NCBI RefSeq assembly: GCF_009208555.1
Contig: NZ_WFLI01000043.1
Coordinates: 1-46,021, forward strand
DNA from: Janthinobacterium violaceinigrum
Lineage (GTDB): Bacteria; Pseudomonadota; Gammaproteobacteria; Burkholderiales; Burkholderiaceae_D
Direction: 5' to 3'
DNA length: 46,021 bases
Made by a program: the position numbers and the translations under genes. Below, piece by piece: positions 16,812 to 25,974 of the stretch. Position 1 is the stretch's first letter; every line of letters begins with the position of its first letter. The notes under the pieces were generated by a model that saw only the letters and a program-made list of their open reading frames with translations, was not told the origin of the DNA and did not search any database.

Positions 16812-17249
16812 TCAGGACGGCGGTGGGGCATCGAGCGCTTGCGCTGCCGCCAGCAGCTGCTGCACATGTTCGATCAACTCGTCGACAAAGCCCTGCGTAA
16901 CATCCAGATCGCCCTCGTATTCGGCCAGGTTGCGTTTCTTGTGCGCCTGGCTTAGCAGCATCCATTGCTGTGGCGTGAAACCCAGCGTGTGTTCCAGGCT
17001 TTGAAAGACGAGATAGCGGTTGTCGCTGCGATAACCATGTTGACGCAGCGCAGACAAGGCGGCTGCATGCGCCGCGTTATACGCCAGGTCGAAGCGGCTT
17101 TCCAGCGACAGTATCGACTGCCTGGCATCGCGCAGGCGCACAGTGGCCGAGCGCAGCAAGCCCGCCCGTTCGCGTGCGTCCGGTGGCTCAGCCTTGAGCT
17201 GGCCGATGCGCGCCAGGTTCGCCAGCGCCTGTGAGCTTGAGGAGGTCAC
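16812..17249 (-). CDS. HEPN-domain protein, probable toxin of a HEPN/MNT pair
   Basis: A helical protein of about 145 residues with the HEPN core: SRFDLAYNAAHAAAL (about 51-65), GYRSDNRYLVFQSLEHTLGF (72-91) and HKKRNLAEYEG (103-113), where the RNxxxY pattern is the family mark of the SAV_6107-like HEPN group. HEPN proteins of this context are often RNases silenced by their MNT partner. A GTG at 17249 is taken as start because AAAGGGG stands six bases before it; a TTG at 17267 is the alternative. It overlaps the partner gene by 62 bases in another frame. Confidence 0.75.
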   Translation of the reverse strand: MTSSSSQALANLARIGQLKAEPPDARERAGLLRSATVRLRDARQSILSLESRFDLAYNAAHAAALSALRQHGYRSDNRYLVFQSLEHTLGFTPQQWMLLSQAHKKRNLAEYEGDLDVTQGFVDELIEHVQQLLAAAQALDAPPPS

Positions 17250-17820
17250 TATTGGCCCCTTTGACAAAAATCTTGGGTTGTTCGAGAACGCGCACGGCGA
17301 ACGACTTGCCCTCGTCTATTCTTTGCCGCCATTCTTCATGTGTGTACAAGGTGGGGTTGATGCTGCGCCCCAGTTGCTGCTGCGCTGGCTGCAGCGCCGC
17401 CAGTAGCTGGGCGTTCGATGCCATGCTGCCGATCACCATCAGGTCGATGTCGCTGTGTGCGTGTTCCGTGCCCTTGGCCATCGAACCGTAGACAAAGGCC
17501 AGGTCTATTTCCTGCCAGTACGGCTGTAGCGCCACGCGCAGCACATCGGCGGCACCAAAGGTTTTCAGCACGATGCTGCGCAGTTCGTCGAAGATGGGGG
17601 CCGCGTGATTCGCCTGATAATGCTTTTGGTTGCCCACTTTTTTCACCGTGACCAGGGCCGACTTCACCAGCTTGGCCAGCTCGCGCTGCACGGCGCCCGA
17701 TCCCATGGCTGCGAAGGCGATGATTTCATTCGCATAGAAAGAGCGCTGCGCCTGGCCAAAGAGCAAAGCCAGCACGCGTTGCTGTGTCTTGGAAAACAAT
17801 GTGTCTGCATATATACCCAT
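17188..17820 (-). CDS. wHTH-MNT nucleotidyltransferase, probable antitoxin and self-repressor
   Basis: A 210-residue fusion. Residues 8-75 look like a winged helix (QQRVLALLF, YANEIIAFAAMGSGAVQRELAKL, VKKVGNQKHYQAN). Residues 95-200 are a minimal nucleotidyltransferase with the exact GS-x10-DxD signature: GS at 112-113, D124 and D126. MNT antitoxins such as MntA adenylylate their HEPN toxin; here the DNA-binding domain suggests the same protein also represses transcription. The ATG at 17820 has no ribosome site and lies inside a palindrome at the predicted transcription start, so the message may be leaderless. The overlapping HEPN gene follows. Confidence 0.78.
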   Translation of the reverse strand: MGIYADTLFSKTQQRVLALLFGQAQRSFYANEIIAFAAMGSGAVQRELAKLVKSALVTVKKVGNQKHYQANHAAPIFDELRSIVLKTFGAADVLRVALQPYWQEIDLAFVYGSMAKGTEHAHSDIDLMVIGSMASNAQLLAALQPAQQQLGRSINPTLYTHEEWRQRIDEGKSFAVRVLEQPKIFVKGANSDLLKLTGAGEPGAHRPAQG

Positions 17821-17850
17821 ATTGGGTATGTTAGTACCCAATATGGGTAT
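17813..17850. promoter_or_regulatory. Paired palindromic operator of the HEPN/MNT operon
   Basis: Two 17-bp palindromes: 17813-17829 has arms ATACCCA/TGGGTAT around TAT, and 17834-17850 has GTACCCA/TGGGTAT around ATA. Their centres (17821 and 17842) are 21 bp apart, two turns of B-DNA, and as a whole they form a perfect 16-bp inverted repeat with a six-base spacer. Four copies of the half-site suit cooperative binding by two dimers. Confidence 0.8.
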
Positions 17851-17856
17851 AGTCAA
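17828..17856 (-). promoter_or_regulatory. Predicted promoter of the HEPN/MNT operon
   Basis: On the minus strand TTGACT (17856-17851) and TAACAT (17833-17828) are separated by 17 bp. The right palindrome fills that spacer exactly; the left one covers the start point. Initiation seven or eight bases beyond -10 would fall at or next to the ATG at 17820. Confidence 0.6.
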
Positions 17857-17864
17857 GCACGCCC

Positions 17865-18515
17865 TCACCACTTGCAACCGCTATCCTTCTTGTCGAGCAG
17901 CATCAGCACGGGCGCCAGCAAGCCTGCGCCCGAATAGGCGGTGCGGCAATCGCCGCGCTTGCCTTGCGCGATGTCGCGCGCCAGCTGGGTTTCCGTTTGC
18001 AGCGGCTTGTCGGGGATTTGTCCCACGGCCGTGCCCACCTTGGACGGGTCGCGCTCGCCCGCCATCTTGCGCGCCGTCTTTCTGGCCGCGTCCATGTCGA
18101 ATTTCGGCGTTTCCGGTGTTTCTTGTCTGAAGGTGTCGGCACTGGCTGCGGGCGTGGCCGGTGCTGCCGGGACGACCGTGATCGCTTGCGGGCTGGATGC
18201 TGGCGCCGTGGCTGTCGCCGGCGTTTCCCGGGGCGTGGCCAGTTTCGGCTTGCTGATGGGCTTGGGTTCGCGTTTCGGCTTGATGACTTCGACGGGCGGT
18301 GGCGGCGGCTTGGCGGCCAGCGGGCGTATCCACACGGCGATCGATTCCACGCGCGGCGCCGTATCCGGCTGGATAGCGGGCTGTACATGGCGCCACAGGG
18401 AGATCAGGGCGCCATGCAGCAGCAGGGACACGGCGATGCCCAGCGCGATGCCGCGGCGGTCCGGCAAGGGCCGGCCACCGCCGCTTCCGGCGTTTCTTTC
18501 GATACTGAACTCCAT
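17865..18515 (-). CDS. TonB-like membrane-anchored protein of unknown function
   Basis: About 216 residues. One N-terminal membrane helix (GIALGIAVSLLLHGALISLW, about residues 22-41) is followed by a Pro/Lys-rich stretch (PPPPPVEVIKPKREPKP) and an Ala/Pro linker, as in TonB, but no TonB C-terminal domain is present. Instead the end reads RDIAQGKRGDCRTAYSGAGLL with a second Cys near the terminus (GCKW), which could form a disulfide in the periplasm. Start taken at 18515; ATGs at 18524 and 18533 are in frame. Its stop lies only nine bases before the HEPN/MNT -35 box, same strand. Function not recognised. Confidence 0.65.
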   Translation of the reverse strand: MEFSIERNAGSGGGRPLPDRRGIALGIAVSLLLHGALISLWRHVQPAIQPDTAPRVESIAVWIRPLAAKPPPPPVEVIKPKREPKPISKPKLATPRETPATATAPASSPQAITVVPAAPATPAASADTFRQETPETPKFDMDAARKTARKMAGERDPSKVGTAVGQIPDKPLQTETQLARDIAQGKRGDCRTAYSGAGLLAPVLMLLDKKDSGCKW

Positions 18516-18643
18516 TGCCGTCATCGCCTTCATGTCTGATCGGGAAAACTTGCCAAGCGAGTGTCGCATACTTCAATCGTTTTGAAAAATACATGCGTCC
18601 CAGTGCTGCGCGTAAATAATTTACACAGAGTTTCACCTGGCCC

Positions 18644-18672
18644 TTGACCGAAGTGGATACGGCCTGTATTAT
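18644..18672 (+). promoter_or_regulatory. Promoter of tRNA-Pro
   Basis: TTGACC (18644-18649), 17-bp spacer, TATTAT (18667-18672): five of six consensus bases in each box. Initiation would be a few bases before the mature tRNA 5' end at 18682. Confidence 0.85.
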
Positions 18673-18681
18673 CTTGGTCTT

Positions 18682-18758
18682 CGGAGTGTGGCGCAGCCCG
18701 GTAGCGCACCTGGTTTGGGACCAGGGGGTCCAAGGTTCGAATCCTTGTACTCCGACCA
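18682..18758 (+). tRNA. tRNA-Pro (anticodon TGG)
   Basis: A 77-base cloverleaf with encoded CCA end. Acceptor CGGAGTG pairs with TACTCCG (one G-T); the anticodon stem CCTGG/CCAGG encloses TTTGGGA, giving anticodon TGG; the T arm reads CAAGG TTCGAAT CCTTG. Single gene with its own promoter and terminator. Confidence 0.97.
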
Positions 18759-18770
18759 AATTTGTAGAAA

Positions 18771-18804
18771 AAAACCCAAGAGTTCAGGCTCTTGGGTTTT
18801 TTTT
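18771..18804 (+). terminator. Terminator of tRNA-Pro
   Basis: Perfect 12-bp stem AAAACCCAAGAG (18771-18782) / CTCTTGGGTTTT (18789-18800), six-base loop, T run to 18804. Confidence 0.93.
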
Positions 18805-18831
18805 CGTCTGTCTTTCGTGCATGCGGCATGC

Positions 18832-18858
18832 ATAAGAAAAGGGGCCATCGGCCCCTTT
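18832..18858 (-). terminator. Terminator of the hmgL-side transcript
   Basis: Nine-base-pair stem AAAGGGGCC (18838-18846) / GGCCCCTTT (18850-18858) with a three-base loop, followed on the minus strand by TTTTCTT. It lies five bases after the hmgL stop and ends the long minus-strand gene run. Confidence 0.75.
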
Positions 18859-18862
18859 GCAT

Positions 18863-19783
18863 TTACCCTAGGCGTTTCGCCGCAATGGCGTTGCCCGCGC
18901 GGCTGGAACCCTTGCGGCCCAGCTGCTGCGAGATGAACTGGCCCGCATCGACCACCAGGTCCAGGTCGATGCCGGTGGCGATCCCCAGCCCCTGCATCAT
19001 GTACAGCACGTCCTCGGTGGCCACGTTGCCCGTGGCGCCCTTGGCGTACGGGCAGCCGCCCAGGCCCGATACGGACGAGTGATAGATGGCGATGCCCGTT
19101 TCCAGGCTGGCGTAGATATTCGCCAGCGCCTGGCCGTAGGTGTCGTGGAAGTGGCCGGACAGGCCGCCCACATGGAAAGCCTGGATCGCGCGTTCCATCA
19201 CCGCCTGCGTCTTGCGCGGCGTGGCCACGCCGATGGTGTCGGCGATGTCGATTTCGTCGCAGCCCAGGTCGCGCATGCGGCCCACCACGTCGGCCACGGC
19301 GTCCAGCGGCACGTCGCCCTGGTAGGGGCAGCCGAAGGCGCAGCTGATGCTGCCGCGCAGGCGCAGGCCGTGTTCCTTGGCTGCCTTGGCCACGCCTTCG
19401 AAGCGGGCGATCGATTCGGCGATCGAGCAGTTGATGTTCTTTTGCGAGAACGCTTCCGACGCCGAGCCGAAGATCACCACTTCATCGGCCCTGGCCGCCA
19501 GCGCCGCATCGAAACCCTGCATGTTCGGCGTCAGCGCCGAATAGATCGTGCCGGCGCGGCGCGCGATTTTCTCCATCACTTCCGCGCTTGTGGCCATCTG
19601 CGGCACCCATTTCGGCGACACGAACGACGCTGCCTCGATGTTGGCGAAACCGGCCTGCGTGAGGCGATCGACCAGTTCGATCTTGACGGCGGCGCTGATG
19701 GTTTCCTTTTCGTTCTGCAGGCCGTCGCGCGGACCCACTTCGACGATCTTGACCTGCTTGGGCAGACTAGGAGTTGGATTCAT
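18863..19783 (-). CDS. hmgL: Hydroxymethylglutaryl-CoA lyase
   Basis: A 306-residue TIM-barrel lyase that splits HMG-CoA into acetoacetate and acetyl-CoA, the last step of leucine breakdown. VGPRDGLQNE (15-24) carries the catalytic Arg-Asp pair; HFHDTYG supplies metal-binding His residues; GLGGCPYAKGATGNVATED near the C-terminus holds the active-site Cys loop. Also called mvaB or liuE. It starts one base after the stop of the hydroxyacid dehydrogenase gene, so translation is probably coupled, and it is the last gene of the run before a terminator. Confidence 0.95.
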   Translation of the reverse strand: MNPTPSLPKQVKIVEVGPRDGLQNEKETISAAVKIELVDRLTQAGFANIEAASFVSPKWVPQMATSAEVMEKIARRAGTIYSALTPNMQGFDAALAARADEVVIFGSASEAFSQKNINCSIAESIARFEGVAKAAKEHGLRLRGSISCAFGCPYQGDVPLDAVADVVGRMRDLGCDEIDIADTIGVATPRKTQAVMERAIQAFHVGGLSGHFHDTYGQALANIYASLETGIAIYHSSVSGLGGCPYAKGATGNVATEDVLYMMQGLGIATGIDLDLVVDAGQFISQQLGRKGSSRAGNAIAAKRLG

Positions 19784-19784
19784 T

Positions 19785-20729
19785 TCAATATCCTTGCAAA
19801 CGGTTGACGATGCCAGCGACAGAATCTCCGGCGTGCAGGCGGCGCATCTTGGCGGCGATCTGCGCCACGCTTTCGCGGCGCAGGGTGGCTGCCGAAATAT
19901 GCGGCGTGATGGTGATGCGGGGCTCTTGCCAGAACGGGTGCTGCTGCGGCAGCGGCTCGTTGCGGAAGACGTCCAGGGTCGCGCCGGCGATATGCCCGGA
20001 GCGGATCAGGGTCAGCAAATCCGGCTCGGCGAGATGCGCGCCGCGCGCCACGTTGATGACGTAGGCGCCGGGCAGCAGCATGGACAGGCGCGCGCGGTCC
20101 AGCAGGTTGTGCGTGTCCGGTGTGAGCGGCAGCATGCAGACCAGCACGCGCGTACCGCGCAGGAATTCTTCCAGACCCTCCTCGCCCGCGAAGCATGCCA
20201 CGCCATCGATGTGTTTCTGGCTGCGGCTCCAGCCCCGCAGGGGAAACTCGAACTGTGCCAGCGCATCGAGCACGCGCGTGCCCAGCACGCCCATGCCCAG
20301 CACGCCGACGGGGAAATCCCCCTTGTCGAATGCGGGCAGCGGCTGCCAGATGCCGGCGCGGCCCTGCGCCTCGTAATCGTCGAAACGGCGGAAGTGGCGC
20401 AGCACGGCGTGGCTCACATACTCGGCCATCTGCACGCCCATGCCTGCGTCATCGAGGCGCACCAGCGGCACGTGGGCGGGCAGCGCGTCGCCGAATTTCA
20501 AGAGCGCGTCGACGCCGGCGCCCGTATTGAAGATGGCTTTGACTTCGCTCAATACGGGCAGCATGGCGGCCGGCGGCTGCCATACGACGGCGTAGTCGCA
20601 GGGCGCGGCCGTGTCGCCTTCGCGCCAGAAGTGGATCTGCGCTTCGGGCAGCAAGTCGCGGAAGTCGCTGATCCACGCCGCTTCCTTGCCGTCCGAACGT
20701 TGTAGAAGAATGCGCATGGACGTTTCCAA
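19785..20729 (-). CDS. D-2-hydroxyacid dehydrogenase, GhrA-like
   Basis: About 314 residues of the NAD(P)-dependent 2-hydroxyacid dehydrogenase family, glyoxylate/hydroxypyruvate reductase A type: substrate Arg loop GAGVDALL, Rossmann motif GVLGMGVLGTRVL, INVARGAHLAEPDL with the catalytic Arg, LDVFRNEPLP with Glu, and the catalytic His in ITPHISA. A TTG at 20729 is taken as start because AGGAG, overlapping the liuD stop, stands five bases before it; the ATG at 20717 (MRILL) is the alternative. Its place between liuD and hmgL is not the standard liu order; a role in leucine breakdown is not known. Confidence 0.88.
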   Translation of the reverse strand: METSMRILLQRSDGKEAAWISDFRDLLPEAQIHFWREGDTAAPCDYAVVWQPPAAMLPVLSEVKAIFNTGAGVDALLKFGDALPAHVPLVRLDDAGMGVQMAEYVSHAVLRHFRRFDDYEAQGRAGIWQPLPAFDKGDFPVGVLGMGVLGTRVLDALAQFEFPLRGWSRSQKHIDGVACFAGEEGLEEFLRGTRVLVCMLPLTPDTHNLLDRARLSMLLPGAYVINVARGAHLAEPDLLTLIRSGHIAGATLDVFRNEPLPQQHPFWQEPRITITPHISAATLRRESVAQIAAKMRRLHAGDSVAGIVNRLQGY

Positions 20730-20738
20730 GAGCGCTCC

Positions 20739-22766
<2,028 letters not shown>

Positions 22767-22806
22767 GGTCTCTCTCTTTGCAGCTCGTGGCTGGAAGTTT
22801 TTTTGG

Positions 22807-22904
22807 GGGGCTGACCCGACGGGTCAGACCCCGGCAGGACAGACGTTGGGTTCTTGTTTAACCCAAAAGCAAAAGCTGGGGTCAGACCCGGCGGGTCTGA
22901 CCCC
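22807..22904. repeat. Cluster of palindromes between bioB and liuD
   Basis: Three hairpins in 100 bp: CTGACCC/GGGTCAG (22811-22817/22821-22827), TTGGGTT/AACCCAA (22846-22852/22860-22866), and a perfect 12-bp stem GGGGTCAGACCC/GGGTCTGACCCC (22878-22889/22893-22904) with loop GGC. The first and third share the GGGTCAGACCC core, as a dispersed REP-like element would. They could also act as an attenuator or processing site between bioB and liuD. Confidence 0.75.
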
Positions 22905-22916
22905 GGTTGACTTCGA

Positions 22917-23963
22917 TCAGCAGCCGCACTTCTCTTTCTGCACCGAGTCCAGCATGGCGCCGCGCGTTTGCAGACCCAGTTTATTCAACAGGGTGCGGTC
23001 GTCTTCCGCTTCCGGGTTGTCGGTGGTGAGCAGCTTGTCGCCGTAGAAGATGGAATTGGCGCCGGCCAGGAAGCACATGGCTTGCACGGCTTCGCCCATC
23101 TGGCGGCGGCCCGCCGACAAGCGCACGCGCGCCTTCGGCATGGTGATGCGGGCTACGGCGATCGTGCGCACGAATTCGAACGGATCGAGCGCTTCCAGGC
23201 CATACATCGGCGTGCCTTCCACTTGCACCAGGTGGTTGACGGGCACCGATTCCGGATACGGATTCAGGTTCGCCAGCTGGGCGATCAGGCCGGCGCGCTG
23301 CAGGCGCGTTTCGCCCATGCCGACGATGCCGCCGCAGCATACCTTCAAGCCCGCTTCGCGCACGCGGCCCAGGGTATCGAGGCGGTCCTGGTATTCGCGC
23401 GTGGAGATGACGTTGTCGTAGAACTCGGGTGCCGTATCGAGGTTATGGTTGTAGAAATCGAGGCCCGCGTTTTTCAGGCGGTCGGCTTGTCCCTCTTCCA
23501 GCATGCCCAGGGTGGCGCAGGTTTCCAGGCCCAGCGCTTTTACCTTGCTGACCATCTCTTCGACCTTTTCCATGTCGCGCTCTTTCGGGCTGCGCCAGGC
23601 GGCGCCCATGCAGAAGCGCGTGGCGCCGTTGGCCTTGGCCTGGCGGGCTGCGTCGAGCACCGTGTCGATGTCGAGGATTTTTTTCGCTTCCACGCCCGTG
23701 TCGTAGCGGGCCGCCTGCGGGCAGTAGCCGCAGTCTTCCTCGCAGCCGCCCGTCTTGATCGACAGCAGGGTTGCCAGTTCCACGTCGCCGTCCGGGAAGT
23801 TGGCGCGGTGGGTTTGCTGGGCCTGGAACATCAGGTCATTGAATGGCAGGTCGAACAGTGCCAGTACGTCGGCGACGGGCCAGGTGGCCGCTTCCGGCAC
23901 GGTGATGCGCGCCGCAGGGCGGTGCAGTTCGACGGTTTTTGCTGCTTCTTGGACGTGAGACAT
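22917..23963 (-). CDS. bioB: Biotin synthase
   Basis: A 348-residue radical SAM enzyme that inserts sulfur into dethiobiotin. The SAM cluster motif CEEDCGYC gives Cys 74, 78 and 81; GAAWRSPKERD, YNHNLDT and the Arg-containing RLSAGRR near the C-terminus belong to the [2Fe-2S] site. A C-terminal tail KEKCGC adds extra cysteines, common in betaproteobacteria. Good AAGGA ribosome site. Last of bioA-bioF-bioD-bioB. Confidence 0.97.
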   Translation of the reverse strand: MSHVQEAAKTVELHRPAARITVPEAATWPVADVLALFDLPFNDLMFQAQQTHRANFPDGDVELATLLSIKTGGCEEDCGYCPQAARYDTGVEAKKILDIDTVLDAARQAKANGATRFCMGAAWRSPKERDMEKVEEMVSKVKALGLETCATLGMLEEGQADRLKNAGLDFYNHNLDTAPEFYDNVISTREYQDRLDTLGRVREAGLKVCCGGIVGMGETRLQRAGLIAQLANLNPYPESVPVNHLVQVEGTPMYGLEALDPFEFVRTIAVARITMPKARVRLSAGRRQMGEAVQAMCFLAGANSIFYGDKLLTTDNPEAEDDRTLLNKLGLQTRGAMLDSVQKEKCGC

Positions 23964-23995
23964 GGTGATTCCTTCGTTTCTATTTTTGGATACGT

Positions 23996-24787
23996 TCAGT
24001 TGTTTGGATGCTGCGCCGGCCAGTTGGGCAAGCCGGTGAAATCGAGATAGGCGGCGGCCGCTTCCGCGCTGGGCTGCGCCAGGCGCGGCACCCTGCCCAG
24101 CAGCGGCGCCGGAATGCGCTCGATCAGCGCATCGATATTTTCGTCGAGGAAGCGCATTTCCATTTCCAGGGTGTTGGCGACCCAGCCGACGACGCGCAAG
24201 CCGCGCGCTTCGATGGCCTCCACCGTCAGCAAGGCCTGGCTGATGCAGCCCAAGCGCATGCCGACCACGAGGATCACGGGCAGGTCGAGCTGCTGTGCCA
24301 GGTCGGCCGAATCGAAACCGGGCGACAGCGGCACGCGGAAGCCCCCCACGCCTTCGACCACCACGGCGTCCGAGGCGGCGGCGATTTCCAGGTAGGCGGC
24401 CAGGATGGGCACGGACTCGATGCTCACGCCTTCGAGCGCGGCGGCGATGTGCGGCGCCGCCGGCTCCTTCAGCATGTAGGGCGTGGTCAGGCTGCGCAGC
24501 ATGGTGACGTTGCCGGCGGCGATCAGGCTGTCGGCGTCCTCATTATGCAGCTCGCCGTCGCGCATTTCTGCGCCGGCGGCGACCGGTTTCATGCCGCAGG
24601 CGCGCACGCCGCGCGCGACCAGCGCATGCAGCAGGGCCGACGACGTCAGTGTCTTGCCGATTTCCGTGTCGGTGCCGGTGACGAAACAGGCAAAGTGCGA
24701 TGGCAGGCCGGTGGCGGCGGGCGCGGGCTGCACGGCCGGCGCCAGGTCCGCCAGCACCTCGGCCACGATGGGGTCATCAAGGCTCAT
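23996..24787 (-). CDS. bioD: Dethiobiotin synthetase
   Basis: A 263-residue ATPase that closes the ureido ring of dethiobiotin. The P-loop GTDTEIGKT lies at residues 38-46, followed by GMKPVAAGAE and VEGVGGFRVPL, all family marks. The N-terminus has about 30 extra residues compared with E. coli BioD; no better internal start is obvious. It overlaps the end of bioF by 11 bases, indicating coupling. Confidence 0.95.
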   Translation of the reverse strand: MSLDDPIVAEVLADLAPAVQPAPAATGLPSHFACFVTGTDTEIGKTLTSSALLHALVARGVRACGMKPVAAGAEMRDGELHNEDADSLIAAGNVTMLRSLTTPYMLKEPAAPHIAAALEGVSIESVPILAAYLEIAAASDAVVVEGVGGFRVPLSPGFDSADLAQQLDLPVILVVGMRLGCISQALLTVEAIEARGLRVVGWVANTLEMEMRFLDENIDALIERIPAPLLGRVPRLAQPSAEAAAAYLDFTGLPNWPAQHPNN

Positions 24788-25973
24788 GGCGAGTCCTTTC
24801 GAGGGTGTTGACTGCGTTGATCAATTGCGCCACTTCCTGCGCCGTGTGGCCGGCTGACAGGGTCACGCGCAGGCGCGCCGTACCGGCTGGCACGGTGGGC
24901 GGGCGGATGGCGCCGACCCACAGGCCCTGTTCGTACAGGGTGGCGGCGATGGTCATCATTTCCGCATTGTCGCCGATGATGACGGGCTGGATGGCGGAGA
25001 GCGACGGCAAGGCTTGCCAGCGCTGCAGCTGCAAGCCTTCGTTCCATTGGGCCACCAGCGCCGCCAGGTGGGCACGGCGCTGCCGGCCTTCTTCGCCGGC
25101 TATGATGTCCAGGCTGGCCAGCAGCGCATGCGCGAGCGCGGGCGCCGCTGCCGTGGTGAAGATGTATGGGCGCGCCTTTTGTATCAGGGTGTCGATCACG
25201 GCTGCGTGGGCGCACACAAAGGCGCCGCCCACGCCGGCCGACTTGCCCAGCGTTCCCACGTACACGAGGTACGGTGAATGCAGGCCGAAGTGTTCCAGTG
25301 CGCCCCGGCCGTTCTCGCCCAGCGCGCCGAAGCCGTGCGCGTCGTCGACCACCAGCCAGGCGCCGTGCCGCTCGCACAGGGCCAGCAGTGCGGGCAGCGG
25401 CGCCAGGTCGCCATCCATGCTGAAGACGCTGTCGGTGACGACGATTTTCGTCTGCGCCGTGCTGGCCGCCAGCAGGGCCGCCAGGGCATCGAGGTCTGCA
25501 TGCGGATACACGCGCGTTTTCACGCGGGCCAGGCGCGTGCCGTCGATCAGCGAAGCGTGGTTCAGCGCTTCCGAGAAAATTTCGGTCTCCGCGTCGCCCG
25601 CCGACAGGGCCGTCAACACGGCCAGGTTGGCCATGTAGCCGGTGCAGAAGTACAGGGCGCGCGCGTGTTCCAGGTTGGCGCCCACGAACGCGGCCAGGCG
25701 TTCTTCCAGCTGCGCGTGGGCGCGGCTATGGCCGCTGATCAGGTGCGACGCGCCGCTGCCGGCGCCATACAGGTCGGCGCCCTCTTTCAGCGCCGCCACG
25801 ATGCGCGGATGCGATGCCAGGCCCAGGTAGTCATTGCTGCAAAAGGCCAGCATGTCGCGGCCGTCCACCGTCAGGCGCGGCGCGCATGGCGTGTCGACGG
25901 TGCGGCGGCGGCGGATCAGGCTGCGCTCTTCCAGCCCTTGCAGCTGCTGTTGTAATCGGGCGATCAGTTCCAT
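24777..25973 (-). CDS. bioF: 8-amino-7-oxononanoate synthase
   Basis: A 398-residue PLP enzyme that condenses pimeloyl-ACP (or -CoA) with alanine. FCSNDYLGLASHPRI, SGASHLISGHSRAHAQLEERLAAF, VVDDAHGFGALGENGRG and the Schiff-base Lys in VGTLGKSAGVGGAF (about 244) are all present. It begins one base after the bioA stop and overlaps bioD, so the four bio genes are tightly packed. bioC and bioH for pimeloyl supply are not in the window. Confidence 0.96.
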   Translation of the reverse strand: MELIARLQQQLQGLEERSLIRRRRTVDTPCAPRLTVDGRDMLAFCSNDYLGLASHPRIVAALKEGADLYGAGSGASHLISGHSRAHAQLEERLAAFVGANLEHARALYFCTGYMANLAVLTALSAGDAETEIFSEALNHASLIDGTRLARVKTRVYPHADLDALAALLAASTAQTKIVVTDSVFSMDGDLAPLPALLALCERHGAWLVVDDAHGFGALGENGRGALEHFGLHSPYLVYVGTLGKSAGVGGAFVCAHAAVIDTLIQKARPYIFTTAAAPALAHALLASLDIIAGEEGRQRRAHLAALVAQWNEGLQLQRWQALPSLSAIQPVIIGDNAEMMTIAATLYEQGLWVGAIRPPTVPAGTARLRVTLSAGHTAQEVAQLINAVNTLERTRHEP

Positions 25974-25974
25974 C

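Noticed and set aside
17820..17877. TTG start at 17877 for the MNT protein
   Set aside because: It would translate through the promoter and both palindromes and adds 19 residues that do not resemble the family; the ATG at 17820 is better.
18682..18862. tRNA-Pro as attachment site of an integrated element
   Set aside because: No integrase, no direct repeat of the tRNA 3' end and no phage or island genes were seen on either side.
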